This document shows positions 34,256 through 43,868 of a stretch of DNA of 64,000 nucleotides, piece after piece. The stretch lies in contig CAWBNY010000002.1 of the NCBI GenBank assembly GCA_963790325.1, forward strand, positions 372,001-436,000. Reading direction: 5' to 3'. Each line of letters begins with the position of its first letter. The first letter of the stretch is position 1. The stretch is from JAXDMK01 sp963790325 (GTDB lineage: Bacteria; Actinomycetota; Acidimicrobiia; Acidimicrobiales; AC-14). The notes below the pieces were generated by a model. That model was not told the origin of the DNA, did no database searches, and was given only the letters and a program-made list of their open reading frames with translations. A program made the position numbers and the translations under genes.

Positions 34256-37225
34256 ATGCGCGCCCCCACCGACCTGCCCCGCCGGCGAGGGCCGTCCGCG
34301 TCCAGACGGGTGGCGCTGGTCGTCGTCGGCCTGGCCCTGTTCTTCGTCGTCATCTCCCTGCGGGGGATCGCCGGCTTCTACACCGACTACCTGTGGTTCG
34401 ACGAGGTCGGCCTCACCGGCGTGTGGAAGGGCGTCCTGGGCGCCAAGATCGGCCTGGGCGTCGTCTTCACCCTGATCTTCTTCGCCATCGTGTGGGCCAA
34501 CCTGGCCATCGCCGACGTCCTCGCCCCCACCTTCCGGCCCATGGGCCCGGAGGAGCAGTTCATCGAGCGCTACCACGAGGTGGTCGGGACCCGGGCGGGG
34601 ATGGTCCGCATCGGGGTGGCCGCCCTCTTCGCCCTCGTCGCCGGGCCGGGCGCGGCGAGCCAGTGGCAGTCGTGGCTCCTGTTCCGCAACCAGGGCACGT
34701 TCGGGACCAACGACGCCCTCTTCAAGCGCGACATCGGCTTCTACGTCTTCGAGCTGCCCTTCGTGAAGTTCGTGGCCGACTGGCTGTTCGCGGCGGTCGT
34801 GATCGTTCTCATCGTCACCGCGGTGGCCCACTACCTCAACGGGGGCATCCGCTTCCAGACTCCGATGCAAAAGGTGACGCCCCAGGTCAAGGCCCATCTG
34901 TCGGTGCTTCTGGGGGCGCTCGCCCTGCTCAAGGCGGCGGGGTACTTCCTCCAGCGCTACGAGCTCGTCTTCTCCAGCCGGGGCGTCGTCGACGGCGGGG
35001 GCTTCACCGACGTCAAGGCCCAGCTCCCGGCCCTCAACCTGCTGGTCCTGATCAGCCTGTTCGCCTGCGCCCTCTTCCTCGTCAACATCCTCCGTCGAGG
35101 ATGGGTCCTACCCGTCATCGCAGTCGGCGTGTGGGCCCTCATCTCCGTCGTCATCGGCGCCGCCTACCCGGCGGCGGTGCAGAAGTTCCGGGTCCAGCCC
35201 ACCGAGTCCACCAAGGAGCGGCCCTACATCGAGCGGAACATCACCGCCACGAGGGATGCGTTCAACCTCCGACAAACCGATCTGAAGGACTTCGAGGCCC
35301 GGGAGGACCTCACCACCGCCGACTTGGAGGAGAACCAGGCCACCATCCGCAACATCCGGCTCTGGGACCCGGCCATCGTCCGGGACACCTACAAGCGGCT
35401 CCAGGAGATCCGGAACTTCTACCAGATCAACGACGTCGACGTCGACCGCTACCCCATCGACGACCTCGACACCCAGGCCCTGGTGTCGGTGAGGGAGCTC
35501 AACATCAACGGCATCCCCTCCCAGTCGTGGGTCAACCAGCACCTCGTGTACACCCACGGCTACGGGGCCGTCCTCACCCCCAGCACCGGAGTGGCGCCCG
35601 ACGGCAACCCCGACTTCCTGCTCAAGGACCTACCGCCGGTGGGCTCGCCGGTGCTGCGACAGCCCGCGATCTACTACGGCCAGGGCGTCGACGGCTACGC
35701 CATCGTCAAGACCGAGCAGGAGGAGATCGACTACACCGACACCACCGGCAACAACCGCACCACCGTCTACTCGGGCGATGGTGGGGTGCGGATGAACTCG
35801 TTCGTCCGCCGGGCGGCGCTGGCCCTCCGCTTCGGCGACATGAACCCGCTCATCTCCAGCCTGGTGACGTCGGAGTCGAGGGCCATCTACGTGCGCAACA
35901 TCGACGAGCGGGTGCGCAAGGCGGCCCCGTTCCTCAGGTTCGACTCGGATCCCTACCCCGTCATCATCGACGGCCAGATCAAGTGGATCTACGACGCCTA
36001 CACGACCACCAGCCGCTACCCCTACTCGCAGCGGGCGGACACCTCCCGGCTTCCCGGTCGGAGCGACCTCGACGGGCTCGGCTTCAACTACGTGCGCAAC
36101 TCGGTGAAGGTCGTCATCGACGCCTACAACGGCAAGATGACGTTCTACATCGTCGACCCCAACGACCCCATCGCCAAGGCCTACGACGAGGCCTTCCCCG
36201 ACATGTTCACCGACGGGTCACTGGTGCCGGCCGACCTGCGGGCCCACTTCCGCTACCCGGAGGACATCTTCCGGGTGCAGACGAACATGTTCGGGCTCTA
36301 CCACATCACCAACGCGGCCGACTTCTACAACCGCACCGACGCCTGGGAGATCGCCCAGCGCCCGGGCGTCGTCGGCCCGGCCACCCCGCCCGGCCTCAGC
36401 CCGACCACCCCCGGCGGTCAGCCGGTGATCGCCCGGGAGGAGCGCATGGAGCCCTACCACCTGCTCATGCGCCTGCCCGGCGAGGACCAGGAGGACTTCC
36501 TCATCCTCCAGCCGTTCGTCCCCTTCTCCCGCGACGACAGCCGCAAGGACCTCACCGCCTTCATGGTCGCCAAGAGCGACCCGGCCCACTACGGCCGGCT
36601 GGAGGCATTCGTCATGCCCCGTGACCGGCAGATCGACGGTCCGGCCATCGTCAACGCCCGGATCAACCAGCAGCCGGAGATCTCGCAGCAGATCACCCTG
36701 CTGAGCACGGGCGGGTCGGACGTCAAGCTCGGGAACCTGCTGGTGATCCCCGTCAACCAGTCGCTGATCTACATCCAGCCGCTGTACGTGCAGGCCGAGG
36801 GGACGCCGCTGCCGCAGCTCAAGAAGGTCATCGTCGTCGCCGGCGACCGGGTGGTGATGCGGGACTCGCTGCGGGAGTCGCTCACGGTCTTGTTCGGGTC
36901 GTCGCCGACCACCCTCGAGCGCCAGGGGGTGGGCGTCCCGACCGGCCCCGGCCCTGGTCGCCCGGCCCCGGCCCGGGCGAGCCCGGCGGCGAGACGCCGC
37001 CTCCCACGGCTCCGTCCGGGGTCGACGCCACCGTCGCCGGCCTCCTCGACCAGGCCAACGCCCGGTTCACCGCCGCCGACGAGGCCCTCCGCCGGGGCGA
37101 TCTGGCCGGGTACCAAAGAGAGCTGGAGTCGGCCCGGGACCTGGTCGCCCAGGCGTCCGACGCCGCCCGCGCCGCCGCCCCCGCCGCCGCCGCCGACCCC
37201 CCCGACGACCAACGCCACCGCCTAG
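34256..37225 (+). CDS. UPF0182 membrane protein with frameshifted C-terminus
   Basis: 989 residues as read. Seven N-terminal membrane helices (about 18-290) with the family motif GFYTDYLWFDEVGLTGVW, then a large extracytoplasmic domain (RPYIERNITATRDAFNL, WVNQHLVYTHGYGAVLTPST, YHLLMRLPGEDQEDFLILQP, YVQAEGTPLPQLKKVIV). Function is unknown in all actinobacteria. After about base 36930 this frame becomes Pro/Arg-rich, while the -1 frame encodes the expected family tail (ANARFTAADEALRRGDLAGY, then QRELESARDLVAQA) ending at TAA 37231-37233. One missing base, or two extra, near 36930-36990 would explain it; sequencing error is possible. Confidence 0.9.
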   Translation: MRAPTDLPRRRGPSASRRVALVVVGLALFFVVISLRGIAGFYTDYLWFDEVGLTGVWKGVLGAKIGLGVVFTLIFFAIVWANLAIADVLAPTFRPMGPEEQFIERYHEVVGTRAGMVRIGVAALFALVAGPGAASQWQSWLLFRNQGTFGTNDALFKRDIGFYVFELPFVKFVADWLFAAVVIVLIVTAVAHYLNGGIRFQTPMQKVTPQVKAHLSVLLGALALLKAAGYFLQRYELVFSSRGVVDGGGFTDVKAQLPALNLLVLISLFACALFLVNILRRGWVLPVIAVGVWALISVVIGAAYPAAVQKFRVQPTESTKERPYIERNITATRDAFNLRQTDLKDFEAREDLTTADLEENQATIRNIRLWDPAIVRDTYKRLQEIRNFYQINDVDVDRYPIDDLDTQALVSVRELNINGIPSQSWVNQHLVYTHGYGAVLTPSTGVAPDGNPDFLLKDLPPVGSPVLRQPAIYYGQGVDGYAIVKTEQEEIDYTDTTGNNRTTVYSGDGGVRMNSFVRRAALALRFGDMNPLISSLVTSESRAIYVRNIDERVRKAAPFLRFDSDPYPVIIDGQIKWIYDAYTTTSRYPYSQRADTSRLPGRSDLDGLGFNYVRNSVKVVIDAYNGKMTFYIVDPNDPIAKAYDEAFPDMFTDGSLVPADLRAHFRYPEDIFRVQTNMFGLYHITNAADFYNRTDAWEIAQRPGVVGPATPPGLSPTTPGGQPVIAREERMEPYHLLMRLPGEDQEDFLILQPFVPFSRDDSRKDLTAFMVAKSDPAHYGRLEAFVMPRDRQIDGPAIVNARINQQPEISQQITLLSTGGSDVKLGNLLVIPVNQSLIYIQPLYVQAEGTPLPQLKKVIVVAGDRVVMRDSLRESLTVLFGSSPTTLERQGVGVPTGPGPGRPAPARASPAARRRLPRLRPGSTPPSPASSTRPTPGSPPPTRPSAGAIWPGTKESWSRPGTWSPRRPTPPAPPPPPPPPTPPTTNATA

Positions 37226-37247
37226 AGTGGTAACCTGAGTTTCACGC

Positions 37248-37324
<77 letters not shown>

Positions 37325-37351
37325 GGAAACGAGCAGGATAAGCGCAGGTCA

Positions 37352-37375
37352 GGGCCGGTCCGAGAGGATCGGCCC
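37352..37375 (+). terminator. hairpin terminator after the tRNA
   Basis: GGGCCGGTCC and GGATCGGCCC pair (one G-T) around a GAGA loop and are followed by TTCTG. It lies 27 bp after the tRNA and inside the element. Confidence 0.6.
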
Positions 37376-37404
37376 TTCTGCTGCCCGACCGAGGCGTCAC
37401 CGGC

Positions 37405-37482
37405 GACGTCTACCGGCTTTCACTCCGCCGAGTCTGTGACCTGCGGTTTCGCGCCGGCCCAGCCGGTAGACGTCTACCGGCT
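37405..37482. promoter_or_regulatory. palindrome and half-site, candidate integrase arm sites
   Basis: A perfect 22-bp palindrome at 37461-37482 (half AGCCGGTAGAC) overlaps the integrase stop codon; a 14-bp copy of its right half (GACGTCTACCGGCT) lies at 37405-37418. The core TCTACCGG recurs near attR. This fits arm-type binding sites for the integrase or an excision factor. Confidence 0.5.
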
Positions 37483-38607
37483 GGCGGTGATTAGTGCGGC
37501 GAACTGATCGGCGGCCGCAGCGCTCATCCCGGGCATGAGGTGCTGGTAGGTGTTCATGGTGAAGCCGGGATGGGCGTGGCCGAGGCGCTCGCTCACGACC
37601 TTGACCGGGACGCCGGCGGCGATGAGCAGCGAGGCATGCGTATGGCGAACATCATGGAATCTGATGCGCGGGACCGCAGTGCGCCCGACGACCCGATCGA
37701 ACAGCTGGCTGAGAGATTCGGGGTTGAGAAAGCGTCCAGCCGTGCTGCAGAACATCCAGTCGCCATCGCCCGCTGGCAGCCCCTCGTCCTGGATCCGCTG
37801 GCGCCATCGCTGGAGCTCGCCGATCGACCCGGTGTCGAGGTCGATGCACCGGCGGCTGGTTCGGGTCTTGACCCCGAATTCGACCGGCCGTCCCGCCACG
37901 CACTGAAGGGTCCGCTGGACGGACAGCCGCTTGTTGGTGACGTCGAGATCGGACCACTTGAGACCTACGACTTCGCCGCGGCGCATCCCGGTGTGGGCGG
38001 CGAGGTGAAGTGCGGGGTACATGCGTTGCGCGCGAGCAGCCGTCAGGAACCTGGCCAACTCCGGTGCTGTCCAGGCCCGGGCGGTCCGCCCGCCGGCCCG
38101 TGGCAGCCGGACGTGAGCGGCAATGGCGACGTTGCGCTCGACCAGCTCGCGCTGGCCGGCGGCGTTGAGGGCAGCGCGGATGACCATGTGGACCTCGAGC
38201 ACGGTTTTGGGCGCGAGCCCGGTACCGTTTCGACCGCCGCTGGCCGCCAGCTCCGCGTAGAGAGCGTCCAGGTGGTCGACCCGTAGCCGCCGCAGGGGGA
38301 TGTCGCCGATCGCCGGGATGATGTAGCGGTCGACGAACCAGGCGTAGCGGTAGGCCGTGGTGTGCCGAACCTGGCGGCGCTTCTGCGGAAGCCAGGTGTC
38401 CCGTAGGAACTGGCTGACGGTGACGGGACCGCCGACCTTGGGTGGTGCGCTCGTACGTTCGCGATCGAGGCGGGCGGCGAGGGCGTCGGCCTCGCCAGGG
38501 TCGTGGCCGACGGGGTACCACCGCCTCCGCTCCCTGCCGGTCAGGGGATCGAGGCCGTCGTAGGCGACGACGTAGAAGCGGTCCTGGCGCTGCACGATGT
38601 AGGTCAT
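37474..38607 (-). CDS. tyrosine site-specific integrase of the tRNA element
   Basis: 377 residues. An N-terminal arm-binding domain (YIVQRQDRFYVVAYDGLDPL), a SAM-like core-binding domain (about 60-160, VSQFLRDTWLPQKRRQVRHT) and a C-terminal catalytic domain with R209 (HTGMRRGEVVGLKW), K247 (GVKTRTSRR), H318/R321 (FHDVRHTHASLL), H344 (ERLGHAHPGFTMNT) and nucleophile Y354. All catalytic residues are intact. It is read toward attL and would catalyse exchange within the 45-bp repeat. An ATG 7 codons upstream is an alternative start. Confidence 0.93.
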   Translation of the reverse strand: MTYIVQRQDRFYVVAYDGLDPLTGRERRRWYPVGHDPGEADALAARLDRERTSAPPKVGGPVTVSQFLRDTWLPQKRRQVRHTTAYRYAWFVDRYIIPAIGDIPLRRLRVDHLDALYAELAASGGRNGTGLAPKTVLEVHMVIRAALNAAGQRELVERNVAIAAHVRLPRAGGRTARAWTAPELARFLTAARAQRMYPALHLAAHTGMRRGEVVGLKWSDLDVTNKRLSVQRTLQCVAGRPVEFGVKTRTSRRCIDLDTGSIGELQRWRQRIQDEGLPAGDGDWMFCSTAGRFLNPESLSQLFDRVVGRTAVPRIRFHDVRHTHASLLIAAGVPVKVVSERLGHAHPGFTMNTYQHLMPGMSAAAADQFAALITASR

Positions 38608-38748
38608 CGACAGAGCCTGGCCGACCACTATGGCGCCAACCCGAAGAGCTGGCCACGCCGGCAGGCGCGAGCCGTCACCGCCGAGCGAGTGGTGCCGGTC
38701 GACACGCGTTGGACTCCGTCCGAGGCCGTAGATTCAGATTCACATTTG

Positions 38749-39708
38749 ATGTTCGTGTCCGATCTTCGACATTTCCTCGACATCCCCGACGATGCTCCCG
38801 GTCCGGCGCGCAAGATGGCGGAACACCTGGGATTCGTCGTCCGGGCTGCCACGGCCGGCGAGGCGGGCGCGCCGTGGGTCAGCGCGTTGACCTGCCGTCG
38901 CCGTCCGGGGAATCGGCCCTGCGGGGGCCACATCGCCGTGTTCCGTGCCCATCTTCCCGCGCCGATCGAGTGGCGATGCAACGTCTGTGGCGATGAAGGC
39001 GTCATCAGCGGATGGGAGGACTCACCGTTCGATCTCACACAGCCCCGCTCTCGCTCTTATGACGCTTCGCGGCGAGAGATAGCGCTCGCCGACCCGCTGG
39101 CCGCGACCTTTCGGGACCTGCGACTGCTCGACACCGACTGCGAACGCCTCGTGTTCGGGATGCGTAGCGTTCCGCAGGGCATCGTCTTGACGGCCAGCGC
39201 CGACGATCTGGAGGATCTGGTCGGTTTCGTGGCCGCAGAAGCGAACCATGAGACGAACCGGCGCCGCCAGAAGCGCCTGGATGAAGCGTTCGCTGTCCTG
39301 AGCGACATCCTCAGCGCCATGGACTCCGGCGCTGCCGTTCCCCCGACCGTGGAGGCTGCTGGCCGAGCGACGACGATCAGACGCGACGCCGAGGGCGTGA
39401 CGGGCAGCTGGAGGATCGTCGAGATGGATCTCTGGGATCGCGAGGATCTCGACCTGGTTGCGCCCGCCTTCATCGAGATCCAACCCGACCGTACGGGCAG
39501 CTTCGGATTCATCGTCGTGAGTGGCAACATGGACTGGCGTAGCGAAGGAATCGACCGTCGTCGCGTCGAGTTCAGCTGGGACGGAACCGACGAGGGAGAT
39601 CCGGTCAGTGGCCGAGGGTGGGCCGCCCTCCAAGACGACGGGTCCCTGGGCGGGCGCATCTACTTCCACCTCGGCGACGCCTCCAGTTTTCGGGCAGAGC
39701 GATACTGA
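38749..39708 (+). CDS. conserved hypothetical with possible zinc ribbon, element cargo
   Basis: 319 residues, soluble. The N-terminal part (MFVSDLRHFLDIPDDAPGPA) leads into a Cys-containing region: LTCRRRPGNRPCGGHIAVFR and IEWRCNVCGDEGVISGWEDS, which may bind zinc. The C-terminal 105 residues form a distinct module (VTGSWRIVEMDLWDREDLDL, VEFSWDGTDEGDPVSGRGWA, GRIYFHLGDASSFRAERY) often seen as a stand-alone protein in actinobacteria. It may therefore be a fusion of two small conserved proteins. Function unknown. The 140-bp gap before it separates it from the divergent integrase. Confidence 0.7.
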   Translation: MFVSDLRHFLDIPDDAPGPARKMAEHLGFVVRAATAGEAGAPWVSALTCRRRPGNRPCGGHIAVFRAHLPAPIEWRCNVCGDEGVISGWEDSPFDLTQPRSRSYDASRREIALADPLAATFRDLRLLDTDCERLVFGMRSVPQGIVLTASADDLEDLVGFVAAEANHETNRRRQKRLDEAFAVLSDILSAMDSGAAVPPTVEAAGRATTIRRDAEGVTGSWRIVEMDLWDREDLDLVAPAFIEIQPDRTGSFGFIVVSGNMDWRSEGIDRRRVEFSWDGTDEGDPVSGRGWAALQDDGSLGGRIYFHLGDASSFRAERY

Positions 39709-39825
39709 TTCTGTCGGCCGTCGACTGCCGTCGAAACGTTGCTACCGGGGGGGCCGAGGCGCGATCTGAGTCAGGCCAGCCCATACGGTGCGACATGACC
39801 AGGACCACTTGCGGTCGACTGAGCA

Positions 39826-39856
39826 AAGTATGACCTATGGGTAATGTAAAATTCTG
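39826..39856 (+). promoter_or_regulatory. AT-rich promoter region of the toxin-antitoxin pair
   Basis: The only strongly AT-rich stretch in this area (TATGACCTATGGGTAATGTA) ends at the toxin ATG. It probably holds the -10 region and the antitoxin operator, but no exact boxes can be fixed. The remaining gap back to 39709 shows nothing else. Confidence 0.4.
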
Positions 39857-40212
39857 ATGTGGGAAGTCGAGGTCACGGACGATTTCGTCGAGTGGTGGGA
39901 GGCGTTGTCGGTCGACCAACAGGAGTCGGTCGCCGATCGTGTCGACTTGCTCGCCGGACAGGGGCCCGACCTGGGCCGGCCGGTGGTGGACCGCATCAGC
40001 ACATCGCGGCACCACAACATGAAGGAGCTCAGGGCCTCCAAAGGCGGGGCGCTCCGCGTGCTGTTCGCCTTCGACCCGCGCCGGCAGGTGATCCTACTGC
40101 TGGGCGGCGACAAGAGCGGCGGCTGGGACACATGGTACGAGTGGGCGGTACCCGCCGCCGATGACCTCTACGACAGATATCTCGACGAGTTGCGCGACGA
40201 GGGGTTGATCTG

Positions 40213-40213
<1 letters not shown>
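39857..40213 (+). CDS. higB: HigB-like type II toxin (Gp49/RelE superfamily)
   Basis: 118 residues: MWEVEVTDDFVEWWEALSVD, LGRPVVDRISTSRHHNMKEL, then RASKGGALRVLFAFDPRRQV and ILLLGGDKSGGWDTWYEWAV. This is the pattern of phage-Gp49-like HigB ribosome-dependent mRNA nucleases. Toxin-first order with the antitoxin starting inside the stop codon (TGATG) is typical of HigBA. It likely stabilises the small element by post-segregational killing. Confidence 0.9.
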
Positions 40214-40712
<499 letters not shown>

Positions 40713-40724
40713 ACCGCAGAGGAG

Positions 40725-40751
40725 AAGGCCCAGGTCACTGACCTGGGCCTT
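40725..40751 (+). terminator. strong hairpin after attR
   Basis: A perfect 13-bp inverted repeat (AAGGCCCAGGTCA and complement, one central base) ending in CTT. It is probably the original terminator of the initiator tRNA before integration. Confidence 0.65.
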
Positions 40752-40802
40752 CGACGTGAGGGGCGACTCTTCTACCGGGTTCAGGCGAGCTTTCCCGGCC
40801 CT

Positions 40803-41671
40803 TCAACCGACTCTTCTCCCGGGAGTCGTCGGCCGGTAGAGCGTCGGGAAGGACCAGGCGTTCGAAAACGCGGGCGGCGTCGGCCTGCATGCCGGGCAGT
40901 GTTCACCATCGACACCTACCAGCACGTGAGGTCGGGGCGCCGGCGAGCGTTGGCGGTCTTTCCCCGTGTCTCGTGTATCTCGTAGTCGACCGCGACGAGG
41001 CCGCGGTTGACCGAGAGCGTCGCTGCGTTGGCGTCCGAGGTCGTCCCAACGGAGGCCGAGCAGCTCGCTGCGCCGCATCCGGGTGAACGCCGACACCCAG
41101 CGCGCAGGAACAAGCCTGCCCGCCGCCGCCCGCAGAAACGCTTGGAGCTCCTCGGCGGTCCATGCCTGCTGTTCGACTTTTGGGGATAGAGCGCAGTCGC
41201 GGTGCGTAGGCGACGAGCGCGACGTTGCGGGACACCAGGCCTCGGCGGACGGCGTCGCCAAGTGCGCTGCGGATCACGAGGTGCACCTCGTAGACGGTCC
41301 TCGGCGCCAGGCTGGCGCGACCGTCGCAGGGGTGGAGGAGACGCTCGTAGAGGGCCTCGAGGTGATGGGGGCGCAGTTGCCGCACGCCGATGCGGCCGAG
41401 GGACGGCAGAACGTGACGTTCCACGTTGCGGCGGTACCCGTCGTAGGTGCTGGTGGCCAGGACGAGCCGCTTGCCGGGAAGCCACGGCTGGTCAGGTCGG
41501 CGCCGAAGGTGAGGGATCGGGCGCTGTCGTTGCGACCGTTGCGCTCGCTGGCAAGCCGCGAATGCGAGGCGTTCGGCGTCAGCACGCTCGGTGCCAGCGG
41601 CGTGACCTCCGACACTCCCGGCCCGAGATCGGGTCGACTCCCTCGTAGACGACCGCGTGCCAGCGGTTGCC
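40803..41671 (-). pseudogene. decayed tyrosine integrase of a second element
   Basis: Integrase pieces appear in all three frames in correct order: RWHAVVYEGVDPISGRE (near 41660), WLPGKRLVLATSTYDGYRRN then VERHVLPSLGRIGVRQLRPH (41490-41370), APRTVYEVHLVIRSALGDAV, then by frameshift EQQAWTAEELQAFLRAAAGR and RRSELLGLRWDDL, then LSVNRGLVAVDYEIHETRGK, and finally LPGMQADAARVFERLVLP. It is related to the intact integrase at 37474. The catalytic-Tyr motif FTIDTYQHV is present only on the opposite strand at 40902-40928, i.e. inverted. It cannot be active. Confidence 0.85.
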
Positions 41672-42064
41672 CTAGACGGAGGCTTGGTGCTTCGACGAGG
41701 CCGCGTAGCGTCCCGATCGCAGCGACTGCTGTGCCGAGAGCGCCGAGGACGATGACGGCCCGCGGCGGCCGTTCTGCTCGTCGCAGGAAGCGGGGCAGCT
41801 CGCCGTCGTCGGCGATCCGGCGGGTGAGGCGGGCGGTGGCGAACAGGGTGGCGTTGATCGCGGACGCCGCGGAGAAAGCTCGGCGAGGCGGATGTAGCTG
41901 AGCGAGGTGACGAACGCGACGGCGCCGCCGAGCACGAAGCTGGCCCACGCCCACGAACCGGCGATGTCGACGACGACGCCGAGCACGGAGAAGATCCCGT
42001 CGCCGATCATCCCGCCCACGGCCATTGAGAAGGTGGCGTTCCATCCCATCTTCGCCCGGCTCAC
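41672..42064 (-). pseudogene. internally deleted APC-family amino acid permease
   Basis: Starts normally (MSRAKMGWNATFSMAVGGMI, GDGIFSVLGVVVDIAG, VLGGAVAFVTSLSYIRLAEL) with the APC glycine-rich first helix. Near 41878 it jumps, out of frame, to a late-helix segment (SAASAINATLFATARLTRRI, ADDGELPRFLRRAERPPRAV). The middle of the transporter is missing. The 3' end runs into the decayed integrase. A non-functional remnant. Confidence 0.75.
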
Positions 42065-42149
42065 CGCTCGCCCCCTGAGCGCCTGGTCCGGTTGAGGATG
42101 CGGTCGAGCTCGACGAGGTCGGCGGCGGTGGTCCCGCAGCCGACGATCC

Positions 42150-42629
42150 TCACCGCGATCGAGGATCCGGGTCGAGCGGTTCGCGCAGGATCGAGAACTG
42201 ACCGTCCGGCTCCAACACGATGCGGGCGACGACCCGTTCGTCCGTTACGCCGTGGGCCCGCATCGCCTGTTCGAGCGCCGCGGGGGTGAGCTGGGCGCCG
42301 AACGGGCTCCTGTCCAGCTGAGGCTCGCCCTGGTCGAACACCACCTGCGGCGAGAAGTCGAGGATCCGCCGGAGCCGCTCGAATCGCTGGCGCAGTGCGC
42401 CAACGACGAGCTGGAGGGCGAGCAGCATCACGACAGCGACTGCGCCGCGCCCGTAGGAGGGGGGCTGCGCCAAGATCGCGCTGGCGAGCACACTGCCGAT
42501 GGCGATCGTGACCAGCGCGTCGAAGGTCGACAGCTGTGAGACCGTGCGACGGCCGGCCAGGCGCACCAGGACGTACACGGTGGCGTACAGCGCCGCCGTC
42601 GTCCAAGCGACGCTCACGTAGTCGCTCAT
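42150..42629 (-). CDS. DUF421-family membrane protein
   Basis: 159 residues: three membrane helices in the first 85 residues (WTTAALYATVYVLVRLAGRR, FDALVTIAIGSVLASAIL, AVAVVMLLALQLVVGALRQR), then the DUF421 C-terminal domain (LTPAALEQAMRAHGVTDERV, VARIVLEPDGQFSILRE) with the GRRTVSQLSTFD motif. Function unknown in the family (YcaP/YetF group). It ends near normal length and seems intact, unlike its neighbours. Confidence 0.8.
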   Translation of the reverse strand: MSDYVSVAWTTAALYATVYVLVRLAGRRTVSQLSTFDALVTIAIGSVLASAILAQPPSYGRGAVAVVMLLALQLVVGALRQRFERLRRILDFSPQVVFDQGEPQLDRSPFGAQLTPAALEQAMRAHGVTDERVVARIVLEPDGQFSILREPLDPDPRSR

Positions 42630-42696
42630 GTCGGCTGGGTTGCTACCTCGGTGCTTCGAGATTGCGACCCGGCTGCGATGAGGAGGCGGCGGACCG

Positions 42697-43068
42697 TCAC
42701 TCGTCGCGTTCCCACGGAGCGGTGTCGTCCATCTTGGCGTAGTACTTGGCGAGGTGGGACTTCACTCGGTCGATGTCATCGGCGGGAAGGTCGACGCCGC
42801 CGCGTGACCCCTGCATGACCGCGGCTGCGGCCATGACGCCGCGGGGCACGGCGTGCAGTCGGCCGTCGATGACGTCGGCGACCAGCAGCTTGTAGGCGCC
42901 GAAGTTGTCCTTGTTCTCGTTGTCGTACCAGACATGGGCGTCCTGGTACTTCTCGTTCGGACCGTCCTCGGCGCCGGCCCACTTGCGGACGCGTGACTCG
43001 GCGTCGCCGCCGTCCCAGCCACGATCGCGATCGGCGAGGGGAAGGTCCTGGAACGCGGTGACCGACAT
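42697..43068 (-). CDS. small conserved protein, DUF6582-like
   Basis: 123 residues: PLADRDRGWDGGDAESRVRK, WAGAEDGPNEKYQDAHVWYD, GAYKLLVADVIDGRLHAVPR and GVMAAAAVMQGSRGGVDLPA. The same module occurs alone in actinobacteria and at the C-terminus of some phage prohead proteases; I name the DUF from memory. No catalytic residues known. The gene looks complete. Confidence 0.65.
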   Translation of the reverse strand: MSVTAFQDLPLADRDRGWDGGDAESRVRKWAGAEDGPNEKYQDAHVWYDNENKDNFGAYKLLVADVIDGRLHAVPRGVMAAAAVMQGSRGGVDLPADDIDRVKSHLAKYYAKMDDTAPWERDE

Positions 43069-43095
43069 GGCATAGCTCCTTTCGCTGTCATCGGT

Positions 43096-43294
43096 TCAGG
43101 GTTCGTCGAAGAGCTCGTCCTGGGCGCGCTCCTCGTAGTCGCCAGCGTGGCCGCCGCGACGCCCGACATCCGAGCCGCCTTTGTCATCGGAGGCATTGGA
43201 GATGCGTGCGGCTTTCTCCTGCTCATGCCCTCGTGCGCCGCGCCTCGTACTGATCAGGGTCCTTGATCGATGAACCGTGGTCCTTCCCCGGCAT
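43096..43294 (-). pseudogene. frameshifted and truncated small basic protein gene
   Basis: ATG at 43294 opens MPGKDHGSSIKDPDQYEA and then stops after about 23 codons; the continuation EKAARISNASDDKGGSDVGR (then RGGHAGDYEERAQDELFDEP) is in another frame. Together they match a common short actinobacterial protein, but the usual C-terminal helix-extension-helix part is missing. A frameshift plus 3' truncation. Confidence 0.65.
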
Positions 43295-43411
43295 CGGTTT
43301 CTCCTTGTCGCTGGTCTCGCTTCGTCGTCAGTCCACCTACCCGAGACGCTGCCGGCGACACGCGATGTCGATGCCGGTTCGGTCACGAGGTCGGTGGGTA
43401 GGCGGTCGCTC

Positions 43412-43522
43412 ATGGCGGCCTACGATTTCGGGACCATCCTCACGTGCAGCAACCGTGAGTGCGGATGCCGGCTGAGCATCGAGCAACCCTGCCCGCACGG
43501 CGATCAGCACACCCGCGCATAG
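43412..43522 (+). pseudogene. truncated metallothionein-like gene
   Basis: 36 codons: MAAYDFGTILTCSNRECGCR then LSIEQPCPHGDQHTRA. The first 20 residues match small actinobacterial metallothioneins (YDxGTxLTCSxxxCGCR), but the second Cys cluster of the family is replaced by a short unrelated end. Only four Cys remain. It may still bind metal but looks broken. Confidence 0.5.
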
Positions 43523-43868
43523 GTCACCCGTTCGATAGCGCCGAAGCGCCGCTGGGCAACGCGCCCGTGCCAGGGCGACGTCGTCGGCGGTGTGCGGGGT
43601 GTGGCTGGTCGTGCTCGGAGTCCCAGGGGGCGAGGGTCGGCGCCGGCTGCGACAAGGTTCGGCTGGATCTGGCGGGTCGCCTTGGTGGCGAGCCCGATTC
43701 CTGGTGGCGCTCATGGCCGCGAGCACCCAGAGTCTCACCGCACGGCGAGCGGGGTCGAGAATCATCCCGTCGGGGACCGGCCCCGACTCGAGCGGAGGCC
43801 GGGCCGAGGTTGGCGGCGGTCGCCGCCGGGAATCCTCCCGGGGAGTATCCACATCCTTGGAGGTGGTC
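43523..43868. other. 346-bp stretch without recognisable gene
   Basis: No frame here resembles a known protein on either strand. The last bases (GGAGGTGG at 43858-43866) are a ribosome site for the next gene. Probably degenerate DNA. Confidence 0.4.

Noticed and set aside
33044..34897. 617-codon minus-strand frame opposite the DivIVA-like gene
   Set aside because: Spans the boundary of two real plus-strand genes and is Gly/Arg low complexity.
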